A DNA stretch of 64,000 bases from Trichopria drosophilae (GCA_030407085.1 CM059584.1:63379501-63443500); one strand, 5' to 3'; numbered from the stretch's first letter, positions 11,235 to 24,464 are shown. Numbers and translations: made by a program. Notes: generated by a model not told the origin, from the sequence alone.

Positions 11235-14200
11235 GTGGGTGGTCGCAGGTATTTCACTGGACTTGCACACCGCTTAGCATCTCAGTCATCGACTCTCCAA
11301 TGGAATGAAGTGGTCTCCAAAACAGTTCCTACTACCACCGCGGAACTTTCCATTCTTTTTTGGAACATCCATGGTCCGCTAAGCCTTTCCACTGTCAACG
11401 CCTCAGCAGCGACCATCTTGAATATCTCCGAAACCTGGAGGCCCGACGACATCGCTCTTCCGACTCTGCAAGACCATCTCCTCGTTAACTCTCCAGCCAC
11501 CCAAGATGGCGCCAGGGGTAGGTTTAGCGGCGGGCTACTCACGACGATACCGAAGCGCGGATCCCCCCAGGTTTTGGAGGTCACTGCCAACTGGATCCTT
11601 ACCTTAATTAAATCCTCTCCGTCCCACTTAATCCTTGGCTCTTTTTACTTTCCTCCTGATATTTCACTTTCTCCGTTACTCGACACATTACAAGCCAGTA
11701 TTGACAAGTACCTTTCCCTTCACCCACAATCTATCTTTATCCTTGGCGGTGACTTCAACTCCTGAGTAGGTTCCCTTGACCTTGACTGCGACTATTCCGA
11801 GCTGTTTGACGGCACGCTACTTTACCGTGATCGGCGCTCCTCCGACCCTAGATCAAACCAGCGAGGTATATTACTTTATAATTTCATGCGTGATAATAAC
11901 CTGGTTTTGCTGAATGGCCGCACGAGCGCTGATTTCCCGGCCGGTTTTACCTTCCTAAGCGAGCGAGGTCGTAGTATAGTTGATCTTGTTTGGATCTCTG
12001 GAAATTCGTTACAATTTGTCAAAGACCTTGATATCGGTACTGAGCCTGGCGTCTCCGACCACCTGTCGGTTTTATTAACGTTACATCTGTCGCTTTCCGT
12101 ACATGACTCGTCGATAACCGAGCTTCGCAGTAGAGCAGGAAGGAAGATTCACCATACGCCTGAAACAAGGCGCAAATATCACGAGTTGCTACGTAAGTCC
12201 TCCCCTTGCCTCGAAGTAGACGAAAATACACCCGTTGATGCTATCCTCCCTTCCTACTCTACTAGCTTAATTAATTTCGCCGAGAGCGCCGGTCTTTTAC
12301 GCGACTCGCATGCTCGCTTTCATGCATCGTACTCGAAAATGCCCTGGTATGACGTTAACTGTCGACGAGCGCGGAAAACTTTGAATCGGACCTTAACCGT
12401 CCTTCGTCGCACTGCTTCGCCCCAATTTGAGTCGGAATACTTATCAGCTAAACATAATTACCTTAAAACCGTCCGGCTGGCTAAAAAACAATATGCTGAT
12501 AAATTAACGGATCACTTCGCCGGAGTTAGGGATGCTAGTACGTTTTGGTCCACGATCCGCAGGCTCAGAAGGGGGTCCCCCTCTCGATCCCACATTGTTC
12601 CCACTGCATCCTGGAATGCGTACACTTTTATACCCGTCTCACTTACCAATAACGTCTACCTTTTTTGGTACCTACGATCAATTCCTAGATATTCCTATCT
12701 CCGACCGCGAACTTTTGGAAAGCATGAAGAGACTGAAATCTGGTAAGGCTATAGGTCCCGATGGTCTCCCCGCGGAGCTCTTAAAGCTCCTGGAGGGGGA
12801 ATGGCGTGGATATACCCGTGTTGTACTTAATTATATCTTTATGTATGAGCGAATACCCGAGGGTTGGATGAGCGCCAATCTCTTCATGCTTTTCAAAAAG
12901 GGTGATCCGGCTAATCCTGAGAATTACAGAGCGATAGCTATAACTAACGCGCTTGCGAAACTTCTGTCCCAGATTATTCTGGTAAGGATGGAGTCATGGG
13001 CAAATCGTACTAATATTCTACCCAACGAGCAATCGGGTTTTAGGAGGGGTCGTTCAACGATTGACAACATTTTCACCTTATTAGCAGCCGCGCAGATACT
13101 TCTCAGGCATCGTGCCGGGAAATGTTACGTCCTTTTTGTAGACTTCCGTCGTGCCTTTGACTCCGTCCCCCACGATCTTCTATGGCAGAAGTTGTACGCC
13201 TATGGTCTAAGCGTAAAACTTATTCGATTGATGCAAGCCATGTATGGCAAAGCAACCGACTCAACAAATAGCGGCGAAACACCCTCAGACTCGTTTAGGG
13301 TAACGGCTGGCGTTCTCCAGGGTGAAATTCTAAGTCCGCTACTCTTCATATTATTTTTAGCTGATATACTTGTATTCTTCGGGGCTCGGGGTGTGCGAGG
13401 AATAGACTATACGCGTCTTTTCGATCTTTTGCTGCTGCTCTTTGCTGATGACATGACGATTTTCGCCTACTCACCTGCCGACCTCAAATTCAAGCTCCGA
13501 ATTCTCGAGGACTATTGCAATTTAAATAGCCTTACGGTGCACACCTCTAAGACTGAGATAGTAATTTTTCGGAAAGGTGGACGACCCGAGTCTAGCTCGA
13601 GTCAGTTCCACTATGCAGGAAGGAAGGTTGAAATTGTTCCGAGATACCGCTACCTAGGCATCATCGTCTCATCATCGACAAGGGGTCTTAAAGCGGCGGA
13701 TGACGCAATAGTGAGGGCGCGACAGGCGACCGCCTCTGTCCTCGCCTTAATGGCCGCAAAGGCGGACGCCTGGGCTGGAGCCCTAAAGCTGTATCAGGCC
13801 ATGATTACTTCCGTCCTGTTATACGCTGCGCCTTGCTGGGCCTTGCAGTACCTTGACCGATTGGAATCTATACAGGTTGAGTTTTTTAAGCGCCTTTATT
13901 GTTTACCCAGGAGAACTCCTGCCTATCTTGTACGCCTGGAACTCGGGCTCTATCCCATTTCGGTGGAGATTACAAAGCGGGCGATGTCCCTAGTTGTACG
14001 TTTTTTGAAACAACCTTCCTCTAGCTTACCTCGCATGGGTTTCCTTCGACTCGCGGAACTAAGTTTGGGGCCTACCACCCCTGATGCGTACAACTGGGTT
14101 TCGCAACTCAAGGGCGTATTGTGCCCTCCACTTTATGCCGACTTGTGGACCAATTTGTCTGCTGACTATTGGGAAGCAAACATAGAGCGAACCTGTCACC

Positions 14201-14627
14201 AGTTTGCGCACCAGCAGCGAACGAACGATATCCAACGGTATTACAACTCTGCGTCCATCCAGTTCCCGATTTTCAGAGTGTTTGCTGACTGCTATTTTAA
14301 CGAATATCCGAACCGCTGCCCTATATCCTATGCGCGTGTCAAAATGCAGTTGAGAACGGCCTCACGTTATACGTACACTTTTACCCTTGACCAAATTGCC
14401 CCTTGTGTAATTTCGATGCCTCTGACTCTCTCTTCCACTTTTTAAGTGAGTGTCCACAGACTAAGTCATGCCGCGATTCCGTACTTAAGAACCTTAAAGG
14501 GTGGAAATGTTCGACTACCAATTTCCTGCCGTTTTTAGTCGCTACTCAGGATTTAGAGGCATTGAAAACGCTGTACTATTACGTTAAGAATTGTTTTAAA
14601 AGGAGAGCGTTCCTACTGCAAATCTAG
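11235..14627 (+). pseudogene. LINE ORF2 (endonuclease-RT), inactivated
   Basis: Encodes an endonuclease plus reverse transcriptase that nicks target DNA and copies element RNA in place. Endonuclease motifs in order: FWNIHG, ISETW (catalytic Glu), GGDFNS, VSDHLS. Directly after GGDFNS a TGA (11,763-11,765) stands where related enzymes have Arg, so a CGA-to-TGA change is likely. The same frame resumes through SDH to about 12,600. A frameshift near 12,600 then moves into the RT frame (to 14,445): KRLKSGKAIGPDGLPAELL, the GVLQGEILSPLLF box and FADD at 13,441-13,452 (catalytic Asp pair). A second frameshift near 14,400 leads to CPLCNFDASDSLFHFLSECP, a C-terminal CCHC knuckle. No ATG is needed at the start; the frame opens just after the ORF1 stop. 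Three lesions make it non-functional. Confidence 0.88.
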
Positions 14628-14835
14628 ACTGTAAAACTCTTGTATTTTGTACCTCGTTCCACAAGTTCATTAGTCGCTAAATTTCTCGCAACCATGTCGG
14701 TTTCACTTTGTACTTACGCTGTATTTTTTGTATTTTTACAGATAAGCCGGCTTCCCGTCTTCCGGTTATGTAACTCCTTCCCAACAGATCATGTATTTCT
14801 ATATATGGGAATAAATTTTTATCTATCTATCTATC

Positions 14836-14849
14836 TATATTTACCGATA
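14836..14849. repeat. Target-site duplication, right copy
   Basis: TATATTTACCGATA directly follows the (TCTA)n tail. It is the 3' copy of the duplication at 9,614-9,627. Confidence 0.85.
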
Positions 14850-16330
14850 AAAACGGAAATAAACGCAATATTATTAAAAGAATAATTAAAGAGAATATTA
14901 AAAATTTGTTTAACAAAGTTAAACGGAGTTTTAAAAAACCCATTGATATGCGGAATTTGTAAAACCCATTTAGATGGTGATTTTTCAGGTTTATCTGACA
15001 AGGAAGAATTATAGTCGTTTTTATGTATTATAGTCTATTTTTATTGTGTTTATTAATGAATGAAGTGGGGTAATCATTATTAATCAAAATACTTTTCATT
15101 TCTTTAATGTTTTTGTAATGAAATTGTTTGTGAATACATAACATAACGCAGTCCACAAAATTACAAACTATTAGTTTTTTTTTTAAATAGGGAGTTATGA
15201 AAAGTAATTAATTGTCCTTCTTGAAATGAACTGGTGGTTTAAAAAATCAACTTTTTCAGGAAGAACAATTAATTACTTTTCATAACACCCTATTTTAAAT
15301 CCCTTTTTAATATCCTCTTTAATTAATCTCGGATTTTTTTTTTAAATTAAATTTACATATGATTTTATGTAAATTTTTATTTCCTTACACATTTTCCTCT
15401 ATATATATCGGCCATTCCACCAAATATCGTCGGTTCAAAATTTGTTTTTTTTTCCTTTCGTGGTTTTTAGAACTACTTATGACTAGAAAAAAGATATCCC
15501 ATGGTGGCGAGGTCCCGCGCCTCGGTTAAAAGCGTTATAGACAATAAAACGATTTAACGTCGGAATTTTGAAATTATATTTTAAAGAGTGTAAAAACGCC
15601 TTAAAAAGAAGTGTAAAAATGGTTTTTGATGCAAAATTTTCTGAAATTTTCAAAAAAAAATGTCATTTTTTTGTCGAGGCCGTGTGACATAGTAAAAATT
15701 ACAAAATAAAACTTAAAACGGCATTTTCATTAAGATTGCTATATTCTTTTTTAAATTTGAAATTTTTTTCAAAAAGTTGAGAAAATTTCCGATCAAAAAC
15801 ATATTTTAGGCCTGTTTGCTCGTAAGCGGCACAGTTCACAAACAAAAAAATAAAAATAAAGATTTATTAGATTTTTTAGCATAGACCACTACCTTATTGA
15901 CTGACCCGATTCTTAATTAAATTAATTCTTATGGGATGATTCTTCTATCGGAACCATCTCCATAAGACAATTAATATGATGATCATTGCGACAATTCATA
16001 GACATATATAAATCAAAATATTTATTAGTTCGCCCTTTTTACAATTTCTTTGAATGTTATCTCGTTTCTTATGCTGTTAGTTTCGCGATTCCTCTCGGGC
16101 TTGCAAGTATTCTTTACTAAAAAAAAATACATAACAAGTGTCGGGATAAAAGAATAAAAGAAAAATAAATTGTTGATAATTGTATTTATTAAAATGTGTT
16201 ATGCATAAGAGTGTTTGGTAATGTATGTAGTAGCATTTTCTTCTCGTTTTCTTTTCGGGGAAAATAGTATTAATAAAATCTGAAGTTAAATTCTAGAATC
16301 CCACATTATCTACTTAGCTATTCCCTATCA
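14850..16330. other. AT-rich, no gene; contains one small MITE
   Basis: No open frame of note. Apart from the 101-bp palindrome at 15,190-15,290 I see only AT-rich sequence. Confidence 0.4.
15190..15290. mobile_element. Small palindromic MITE, TA-flanked
   Basis: GGGAGTTATGAAAAGTAATT at the left end is matched by the inverted right end (GGGTGTTATGAAAAGTAATT). The arms are about 40 bp around a short loop, with TA on each side (15,188-15,189 and 15,291-15,292). Size and TA duplication fit a Tc1/mariner-mobilised MITE. Confidence 0.65.
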
Positions 16331-16379
16331 TATTTTTATATAGATCTTTAGGTCCATTCTTCGGATAAATAAACAAGCG

Positions 16380-17105
16380 GATCGTAACACTTTTTTATTT
16401 TGTCTACGTGGACAATTTTATTTTTTCGCGCGTTTATGCACAACTTTACGTCACGCGCACCAATAGTCTCTAAGATTTCGCAGGGGCCGACGTATTCGTG
16501 GTCCATTTTTCCAGTTTTCTTTCATCAGCCAGACCATTTCTCCTACACGAAAGTGTCCTATTTTCAATTTCTGACCATAATATCATTTTGATGGATGCTT
16601 TGCCTGTGCAAAATTCATGGCAGCTAAAGTTTGTAACTCCGAAATGACACTTATGTTTTCTATTAGGTAGTCGTTGTATGTAATGAGTTTTTCTCCTGTA
16701 GGGTATGAAGATGGTAGGTGGGCAGTTCTACCATACACCAGTTCATGAGGCGAATAATTCGTACCCTCATATACGCTCGTATTGTATGACAGCATGGCGT
16801 AAGGTAACCACGCGTCCCAATCGACCCTACCTTTCACGCAATTTTTCAGGTAATCCACCAACATCTGATGGCTCCTTTCTAGACTTCCATTGCTCTGTGG
16901 GTGGTAGGCAGATGATGTGGTTACAGCTTTGATCTTGAAAATTTTTGCGAATTCTTTTAGGATTTTTTCCATGAAACATTTACCTTGATCTATGAGTATG
17001 GAAACAGGTGCTCCATAATTACAGATAAAACATCTTGCGAACGCTTCGGTAACGGCCTGTGCCGTGGCCACGCTCAACGGAATTGCAAGGGAATATTTTG
17101 TTAGT
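16380..17105 (-). pseudogene. Gypsy-type integrase fragment
   Basis: The minus strand encodes the C-terminal part of a Gypsy (Ty3-like) integrase. Readable motifs: TKYSLAIPLSVATAQAVTEAF, then ILIDQGKCF (catalytic Asp region), TSSAYHPQSNGSLERSHQ (the Glu-containing HPQ(S/T)NG-x-E-R motif), then YNTSVYEGTNYSPHELVYGR. After a stop at about 16,583 the frame can still be read through GHFRVGEMVWL, the start of the chromatin-targeting tail, toward 16,390. The zinc-binding N-terminus and the rest of pol are missing at the 17.1-kb side, where unrelated sequence begins. It is therefore an isolated fragment, in the same orientation as but separate from the Gypsy remnants at 55-61 kb. Confidence 0.85.
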
Positions 17106-17325
17106 AGAAGTTAGAGTTGAAATTAAAAATGTTTGCGTGCCGGCTACGCAGTAGCCAGTCCTGCGTAGACAGAAGTGAGTCCTGTTTCGCCCTTTCCGTG
17201 TAGCACGGTTATTTTTACAGAAGATAAGAGTTAAATTATATCCAATTAATACTGTATGAGAAATATCATGGATTTTAATACCATTTAGATTTTTGAAAAA
17301 TATCGTGATCATGCCCAATCAGAAT

Positions 17326-17656
17326 CTAAGTTATTTGAAATTTCCGTAAAAGTAATCCTAATACCTTAAAACATTTAACAATATCATAATTATAAAAGTT
17401 ATTAATATTTTTAAATAATTTGTGTCCTAATTTCAAAATGTCCATTACTTTTTTTGGGATATTCATGTCAGTCAAGTTGTTCGTATCATTCTTATTGATT
17501 TTGTCAGCTTTCTCTAATTTTTTGTTTTTTAACTTCAAAATTTTAATTTGTTGGGTTCGTTTGATATTATTTTCTAATTTTTGTAGGGTATTATTTTGTA
17601 AAGATTGCGTAATTCTTAATAGGTCATTTGAATCCATGTCATTTATTAATTTATAG
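17326..17656 (-). pseudogene. Inverted copy of the PLE N-terminal coding region
   Basis: The minus strand reads NLTDMNIPKKVMDILKLGHK within a Lys/Asn-rich peptide of 103 residues. The plus strand at 17,721-17,790 reads NLTDMNISKKVMDVLKLGPK. The two are therefore diverged inverted copies of the same PLE N-terminal segment, about 60 bp apart head to head. PLEs often carry such inverted or tandem 5' partial copies. Confidence 0.75.
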
Positions 17657-17714
17657 ATACTGGTCCGTTCGGTTTTTAAAAATAAGAGAAAGTTGACAAA
17701 ATCAATAAGAATGA

Positions 17715-18827
17715 TATGAACAATTGGTTAGTCAACTTGACTGACATGAATATCTCAAAAAAAGTAATGGACGTTTTGAAATTAGGACCCAAATTTAATA
17801 CTCAGTTGTAATATCCCGAGACCTTCAAAATTATCGGAAATATTGCGATTAATTTTGAAGGACGAGGGGTATTCGGCGGATTATTTTTTGTGACTGGATT
17901 TCAGTCAAACAGAGTACGGTATTTGAGGTTACAGCTGAGCAGAGAGGAGAGACGAATATATACTTTTAACCTATTGAAATGTCGAACTGGTTATTCGAAA
18001 CAAATGAGTAGCGAGTATGGAATTTTCGAATGCAATTTCCAGGAGCTGCCATAGAATTTCCAGTATAATTTTAAACAAATGACCATAGAACCCTTTGAAT
18101 ATCGTGCTCTGATTGGCTGAAATCCAGTCGAAAAAAATATTCCATGTAATTTAAATCTCAACGCCATTAATAATATCATTAAGAACGTTGAGAAATTTAG
18201 TATATTTAACAAAACAGCTACCTATTGACAACATAAGAGAAGCCGTTGTACATGAAATTCAAAATTGTATAAGAACTAAAGAACATCTAAATATTAACGA
18301 TCGAATTCTATTGAAGAAAATACAAAAAGCGAAAAATTTTGTTAAACGTAACAAGAATCTCTTAATTACAACTGCTGCCAAAGGAAATGTGACTGTAGTT
18401 ATGAATAAAGTTGATTACATACAAAAAATGGAATTATTGTTTGGGGACAACTCATCTTACATGGAAATGAAGAAAAATCCTTTAAAAAGTTTACAAAAAA
18501 AGACGCAATCTTTAATGAAAAAGTGGAATAATCAAGACTTTTTTTTATAAAAAATTTCATAACATTGAATCGATACAAACTGACAAATGTCTTGCTAAAG
18601 GGTATGGTCTTCCAAAAATACACAAACCAAATAATCCATTACGACCGATAATCTCAGCAGTTGGTATTCCTTTCTATGACATGGCAAAATTTTTGTACAG
18701 AATCTTAAATAATGCTATTAACAAACCAAAATCATATGTGAAAAATAATATCCATTTACATGACAATTTACATAACTTGAGCATTCCAGATGACCATGTT
18801 TAAATATCATTGGATGTAATATCACTT
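17715..18827 (+). pseudogene. PLE N-terminus and first half of RT
   Basis: Begins with NLTDMNISKKVMDVLKLG. After the MITE, coding resumes with NAINNIIKNVEKF (about 18,150), then LPIDNIREAVVHEIQNCI and a Lys-rich helical stretch ending NNQDFFL. A frameshift in a T-run at about 18,540 leads to CLAKGYGLPKIHKP and LRPIISAVG, both typical of PLE RT. A TAA replaces one codon in DDHV*ISLDVISL. The frame stops at the start of RT motif A (SLDV, first catalytic Asp), where the 32-kb element is inserted; coding continues at 50,810 with FTNIPAQLL. It makes no product in its present state. Confidence 0.88.
17819..18143. mobile_element. MITE-like insertion in the PLE
   Basis: Non-coding DNA between PLE coding segments. 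GACTGGATTTCAGTCAAACA at about 17,893 is repeated in inverted orientation at about 18,112-18,131 (TGGCTGAAATCCAGTC on the plus strand), and the repeat extends through imperfectly matched A/T-rich outer ends. The exact ends and target duplication are not clear, so the coordinates are approximate. Confidence 0.5.
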
Positions 18828-18853
18828 CCCAAGTAAAAATATTTTATACAAAA
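18828..18853 (+). repeat. Left terminal inverted repeat of the 32-kb element
   Basis: CCCAAGTAAAAATATTTTAT plus six further bases match the inverted right end with one difference. GTATACA/TATACAA motifs follow subterminally, probable transposase-binding repeats. Confidence 0.85.
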
Positions 18854-19105
18854 TGTATACAAATTATACATGATTAATATTATACAGATTGTATACATTT
18901 GTTATACAAAAATGAATGTATACAAATTGTATAAAAATAGTATAAAAATAAAAATGCAAGTGTATATAAATATAAAATTTGTTACAGATTTAATAACAAC
19001 AACATACAAAGTGTAAAAAATTATTAATTTATTCTTCGCGTAACAATTTTCTACAAACAGTTTTAATAGATTTATTTACAAGCTCAAATACGTAATTTAT
19101 ACAAA

Positions 19106-22100
19106 TTATTTTTGTTCATACACGTTTGAAGGAAAACAGACATAATTTTTTAATTTTATAAGTTTACCTTGTATCGACTGAAGTGGAATAACATGTATAT
19201 AATATGTATCGCGCACAGGAACTATAAAATTTGACAAATCGATATGTAAATTTCTATTGATAATGTTGGTCGTAACATCATTCAATTTCGTAAATTGTCG
19301 AATAACTGCAATTACGGAATTACCTATTAAAATATAAAATAAAACAGTGCCCAAAAATGAATGATTCCAATAAACATAAAAATTGTTTCTTTTCTTTTGT
19401 CGTTCATAAATCTGTGACGTATATATTACATTTTTCATTTTAGCTTTAGCATACATAAGAACATCAGAAATTGGGTAGTTTTGGGTTAGACAGAATTGTT
19501 CAATAGCTACTAATTAATTTTCATTAATCGTTTTTTGCACAGCCTTTCCTAAACATTTCATGTCGTAATCGTTATTAACATGATTACTATTACTGAAGAT
19601 TGATAATTTATGTTTTAATACTCTAGTTTGCATTAAATATATACATAGTATTTACAATTTCCATTTCGATTTTGTTTGGTCCAAGAATGTTTTTTTTTTA
19701 ATTGACCGTTGCCATCTTCAAATAGAAACGCGGACCATGCCCAAATTGGACCCCATTGTCGTACGCTTTGAACAATGTGTTAGGCTTGGTGCACATTAAA
19801 AGAACATTTTTTACGTCCATATGAACATTCTACATCATCCGCAAACTTATTCAACATGTTCTCAACGTCGTTTAGTTCGTCAAGATTAATTTGAACTTTA
19901 AGTAATGTTAAAGACGCTTGTGCCAGTAGCAAAAAGTGATTGTAGTAATCAGACGATAATTTATCTTTCAATAAGATAGGAAAATAATGCGTAAGACATT
20001 CTCTAAGTTCAGAAGCCTTCCAATAATAAAGATATTTAATTATTCTAGGAGTACGCGTCACATAATCTGGAGGAAAAATTTTTTGAAGTTCCTTATCAAT
20101 TTGATTTTGAAATTGCTTTTTAATATAAAATCGATCATTTTTATATTTTGAATCAAACCACAATGCTAAACGCATTCTAAAAGAACCTAATAAAATAGCG
20201 TGCATGTAGTCAGGAACAAACGATGTCGCAATATCAAAATAAGGAATTAAAGGTGTAATCGGAGGACCTTTCACGCCTTTAACATGTTCTACGTCATCTT
20301 CTACAGCTTTAAATCCTTGAGATACCATTCGCTCTTTTGTTCGTATTATTGGCATAGGTTGAATTTTGGGATAAACATCTGTTTATCCAGAGCCTGTCTT
20401 GCAAGGTTCACCAAGGTGCACACAAAACGTGCATCCAAAGGCTCTATTGAACTGCATTATATTTTGCGCAGTAGCTCGTGCGGGTGCATCGAGTGTTGCA
20501 ATAGGGGCAATAACAATACTGCGTTTAAAGGAATTAGAAGTTTTATCGTACCACTCGAAACCATTATCATGCAAATCTTTTAAACAATTAACAAAAGGCC
20601 TTAAAAAAGAAGTCATATTTGGCTTTTTCTCTTTGCTGTAATAAATCCCGCAAGCAAATTGAAAATTTCGTCTATTTGCAGGAGGGATATTTATAATTAG
20701 AACTTGCACCAGCCAAACTTGTCCGTTAGAATTATTAGTCACTGGCAGTCCGTCAGTATTCCAAAGTAAAACTATATCATAATTACCCTTAATTACATTT
20801 TCTTTTAAATCGCGATATTGGCTACCTGAATAAATATCACATATCAAATCGGGGTTATTACATTCATTCTGTCTCTGCAAATCAATTAAATGACTTAGAT
20901 GACGAATCTCGAAGGCATCACGTATAAATGATTTTAAATCGTATTCTGCGAACATAGCATTTACCTTAGTACTTTTACAATTTGGGCAAAATGTTTCTTG
21001 GGGTTTAGCATTATAGTCTCCTAAATAATGACAGCAATTTTCACACATTCGATGTTTCCTAATAATTTCAAAGTTAGGCATAACTTGGTCCAAAAATTTC
21101 ATCAGATAATATTTATTTTTTGGAAGATAATTCGGCTTGGGTAATAAATCATGCACGATTTGAAATAAAGCATATAAAGCTTCCTTCGTTGTGGAGTGCT
21201 TCAGAAAAAAAACCTAATAGTCTAGCTGCACATGATTAAAAATGTAAGAGCGTAAAAATACATTTTTTTCTGAATAGATATGGATTTATACTATCATTAA
21301 GAAAGTTTATGCACTATTTTTAGACCATCGAATTACTTATATGGTTTAGAAAGGTCGTTAAACGCGTAAAAACCGGCACTTTTTCCATTTTAACGCTTCC
21401 GTATCAAAAACAGAGCAAAATAGAGTAAAATTGCACTAAAGCTTTTCTGTAGAGCGTGAAATTTCCTACAAAAAAAAATTCAATGGCAGCCCTAGTCTAA
21501 TGTTAATAGTTTAGCCAGAAATAACACTGGAACGTCAACTTGCAGTTTGATCGATAACCAATGTAAAATATTCGGAATATTCTGTTTAAATTCGTGTTTT
21601 CTTTCTGGCCAAACTATTAATGTTACACTATCGCTGCCTGTGACTTTTTTGTAGGAAATTTCACGCTCTACAGAAAAGCATTAGTACAATTTTACTCTTT
21701 TTTGCTCTGTTTTTGATACGGAAGCGTTAAAATGCGAAAAGTGCCGGTTTTTACGCTTTTAACGATCTTTATAAACCATATAAGTAATTTGATAGTCTAA
21801 AAATATCGCATAAACTTTCTTAATAATAGTATGAATCGATATCTATTAAAAAAAAAATTATCTTTACGCCCTTATATTTTTAATCATCATTTGAAAATTT
21901 AAAGTGCTGCGGGAGGGCTGCCCGCCCGGGTTGGGTGAGCAGCGATCCCAAAGGTTTTTCCGTGCAGAAGTGATTTTGTTATTAGGTTGATAAACTTTCA
22001 AGAAAACAAAACAATTTGACACCAGGCATATACGACAAATTTTTAGAAACTTTTAGATTATAAAATAACTTCTGTTACTTTTTGCTAGGAAGATTTGTTA

Positions 22101-22614
22101 TATTATATAGAATTAAAGAAAATCAATTTCATTGCATTTATACCAATAAAAATATAAAGATGTTTTATTTGTTTAGAGAATAATGTTAATGTTTAATTAT
22201 AATAAATAATGAGTCGAATATGCACTTGATAAGTAATTTTTATGCATGATTTAAATTTGTTTACATAAATCACAGATTTATAAACATGAAATGTACAAGT
22301 CTTTGTGTAATTGTATAGCGTATTAAATACCTGAATAGCCACATTTTCTTCACATATCAATTGATTATCAAACATTTCTAGCAATTCCTCTGGGTTCATA
22401 AAATCATTTTCATTCTTTTGTAAAACATTTCCTTCACGTAAAATTCGCAATCTGCCCGATCTCACCCAACGTCGTAGTGTTGACACGGATATTTCTAAAT
22501 TCTTTGTAAAAATACGTACGTATTTAATAATGGAAGTTCTGAGTTCTTTTATACAATTTATTTTAAAAAAATATTTACCTCACTGGATTGTATTCGACGG
22601 CGATAATTATTCAT
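19106..22614 (-). pseudogene. tnp2-type (CMC/EnSpm-like) transposase
   Basis: Exon 1 (22,614-22,579) starts MNNYRRRIQSSE and ends at a GTAAAT donor. Exon 2 (22,501-22,331) follows a TTTTTACAAAG acceptor, continues STLRRWVRSGRLRIL and ends at CAG/GTATTTAA. The main exon starts near 21,212 (KHSTTKEALYALFQIVHDLL). It holds a zinc-binding CENC...CPNC segment, LLWNTDGLPVT (an acidic catalytic-type motif), then SFVPDYMHAILLGSFRM and, after a stop or frameshift at 19,780, VRQWGPIWAWSAFLFED, the hallmark of tnp2 family transposases. The C-terminal remnant (19,456-19,106) has IPLQSIQGKLIKLK. A TAA at 20,383-20,385 and breaks near 19.5-19.78 kb inactivate it. It should cut and paste elements with CCCAAGTA-type ends. 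Divergent from the BEN gene, it shares with it an upstream region of about 245 bp. Confidence 0.8.
21233..21886. mobile_element. Foldback element in a transposase intron
   Basis: Two arms of about 300 bp (21,233-21,535 and 21,590-21,886) are inverted copies around a spacer of about 55 bp. The ends read TGATTAAAAATGTAAGAGCG and TGATTAAAAATATAAGGGCG. It has no coding capacity. It lies in the intron between exons 2 and 3 of the minus-strand transposase, close to the exon 3 acceptor. The target duplication is ambiguous. Confidence 0.75.
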
Positions 22615-24464
22615 TTCTCTCGCCTTCCACCTTATTTTGCCACAAAAATAAATAAATAGTACAAACCCAGTATTTTTATCCGACAAAAAGGTTACATTCT
22701 GAAGGACACAAAATTTGTTCGCCTTCTATTCTTTAACAAACCACGTTTGCAATCGATTGTCGTTCCTTAAAATACGTCAAGTCAAACATTAACCTAGTCG
22801 ATTTGTCATCCGATTTGTTAATAAAGTCTTCAGTTTTGCATTCAAGAAAATAATAAAGTATGGCAAACATGCAATATTTAATTTAATCTACAAACCCAAC
22901 ATCGTGGAGCATTGTATATAAACGATCGATTTTAGTTGATCCAGGGTGTAACAAATTATCAAAAGGAAAGCAAATTTCTTTCATGTGGCCCGAAGATTCT
23001 CTAACTGCTAAGGCGTTTGAAGGAAGAATAATTGAAATATCTAGTAAGTAAACACCTATACACAAAACGTCTTTGTTTACAAATTTAGTATTATTAGTAT
23101 ATATGTGCAACTGTGACAGAAATAAATAATTGCATATAATACAAATATTCGCTTTAGTAAATTAAAAAAGGTAATATTAATTTGCAGCGGACGAATCACT
23201 ACTTATTGATTTACTTGATAATATCAAGAAAAATTATCAGAAGGAATCAAAAAATTCGAAAGCTGAAAGTAAACTAATAAAGAAACACACAGCAGATGAT
23301 GACGGTTCTTATATTACTTCGCCTGGACAAGAAAAATCAAAATTTTAAAAACTAAAAACTAAAGCGAATAAAGGCAATAACTTGGCTAGCAAACAAATCT
23401 TGCAAGAATTACAATATGCTACAAATTTATCAACTTTAGATTCAGTGAATACCACAAAACTGTCAGAATCGTACGAATCTTGGAGAATAGCAAAAATCAA
23501 GAATATGCGTTTAGAAATCGACAGCTGCTTTGCTGAAATGATCGCGATTACAGATAAAATTAAATTAATATCTGCAGTAAGTTATTGAAACTACCGATAA
23601 CTTAATTTTTTTAAATCATGTAGCATGCAATCTTAATATATATGGCAAAAGTATAAACAACGTATACTCTTAATTTGAGTAAGTCAAAAATTACTAATGA
23701 AAGAGTGACAAGCCGGTCACTAATTAAATTAGTAAATAGTTTACTGATTTATATCAGTAAAAAATACTAATTTACCAGTCAAATTTAACTAATTTTCTTT
23801 AGAAATAAGTTATTAGAAAACACATTTACTAACTTAATTAGTGACTGTCTTTCACTTCTTCATTAGTGTTTTTGACTAATTCATATGTAGAGAGTATTTT
23901 TCAATCATTGTGAAATATAACATAAAATATGTAAAAAAAATATATATATAAAATGTATAAAATAAATCGTGATTTTTGTTAGGATTTAGAGAAGCTCGAA
24001 AGGCATATGATGCCTTTCGATTTCACAGCAGTCATCATTCCTATAAAATGCTCTACTGAAAATTCTGCAGTAAGCACATCGAATGAAAACGTAAGCATGC
24101 TCATTATACATTTTACATTAGTAGAGGGGCTATATGGCTTCTGGCTCCCCCCACCCTACCTCCCATCGATGATAGTGTGAAAAATTGCGTAAGTGGACCG
24201 TAAGAAGGTCAGGAGTGAAAGGAGGTTATTATAAACAATTTCATGTATTGTTGTTATAAATTGCGAAAGCTGTGAAGGTCGAAAAACATAGGTAATTTAA
24301 TGTATGCATTGCGTTATATTGTCTAATGAACAGAGAAGGTAAAGTTCAACCAATATTTATTATTTCATTAGATATTGTTATTAAAAAATGTCCTGTTTTT
24401 ACATTATCATTGAAAACGACATCTTTCTAATGCGTGATCTTACAAAATTCAATCAGAGAGATTG

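Larger units (their letters stand above)
9628..14835 (+). mobile_element. Near full-length LINE (non-LTR retrotransposon)
   Basis: A 5,208-bp element bounded by 14-bp target-site duplications (TATATTTACCGATA at 9,614-9,627 and 14,836-14,849). It starts with a twice-repeated GAGTTCATTTCCGGTCGTG and a 5' UTR of about 525 bp, then ORF1, then ORF2 (endonuclease, RT, C-terminal zinc knuckle). It ends with AATAAA and a short (TCTA)n tail instead of poly-A. The order and the TSD are what target-primed reverse transcription leaves. ORF1 is open; ORF2 carries one nonsense mutation and two frameshifts, so this copy is dead but recent enough to keep a perfect TSD. It lies within I/Jockey/CR1-type diversity; the exact clade needs a phylogeny. 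Confidence 0.9.
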
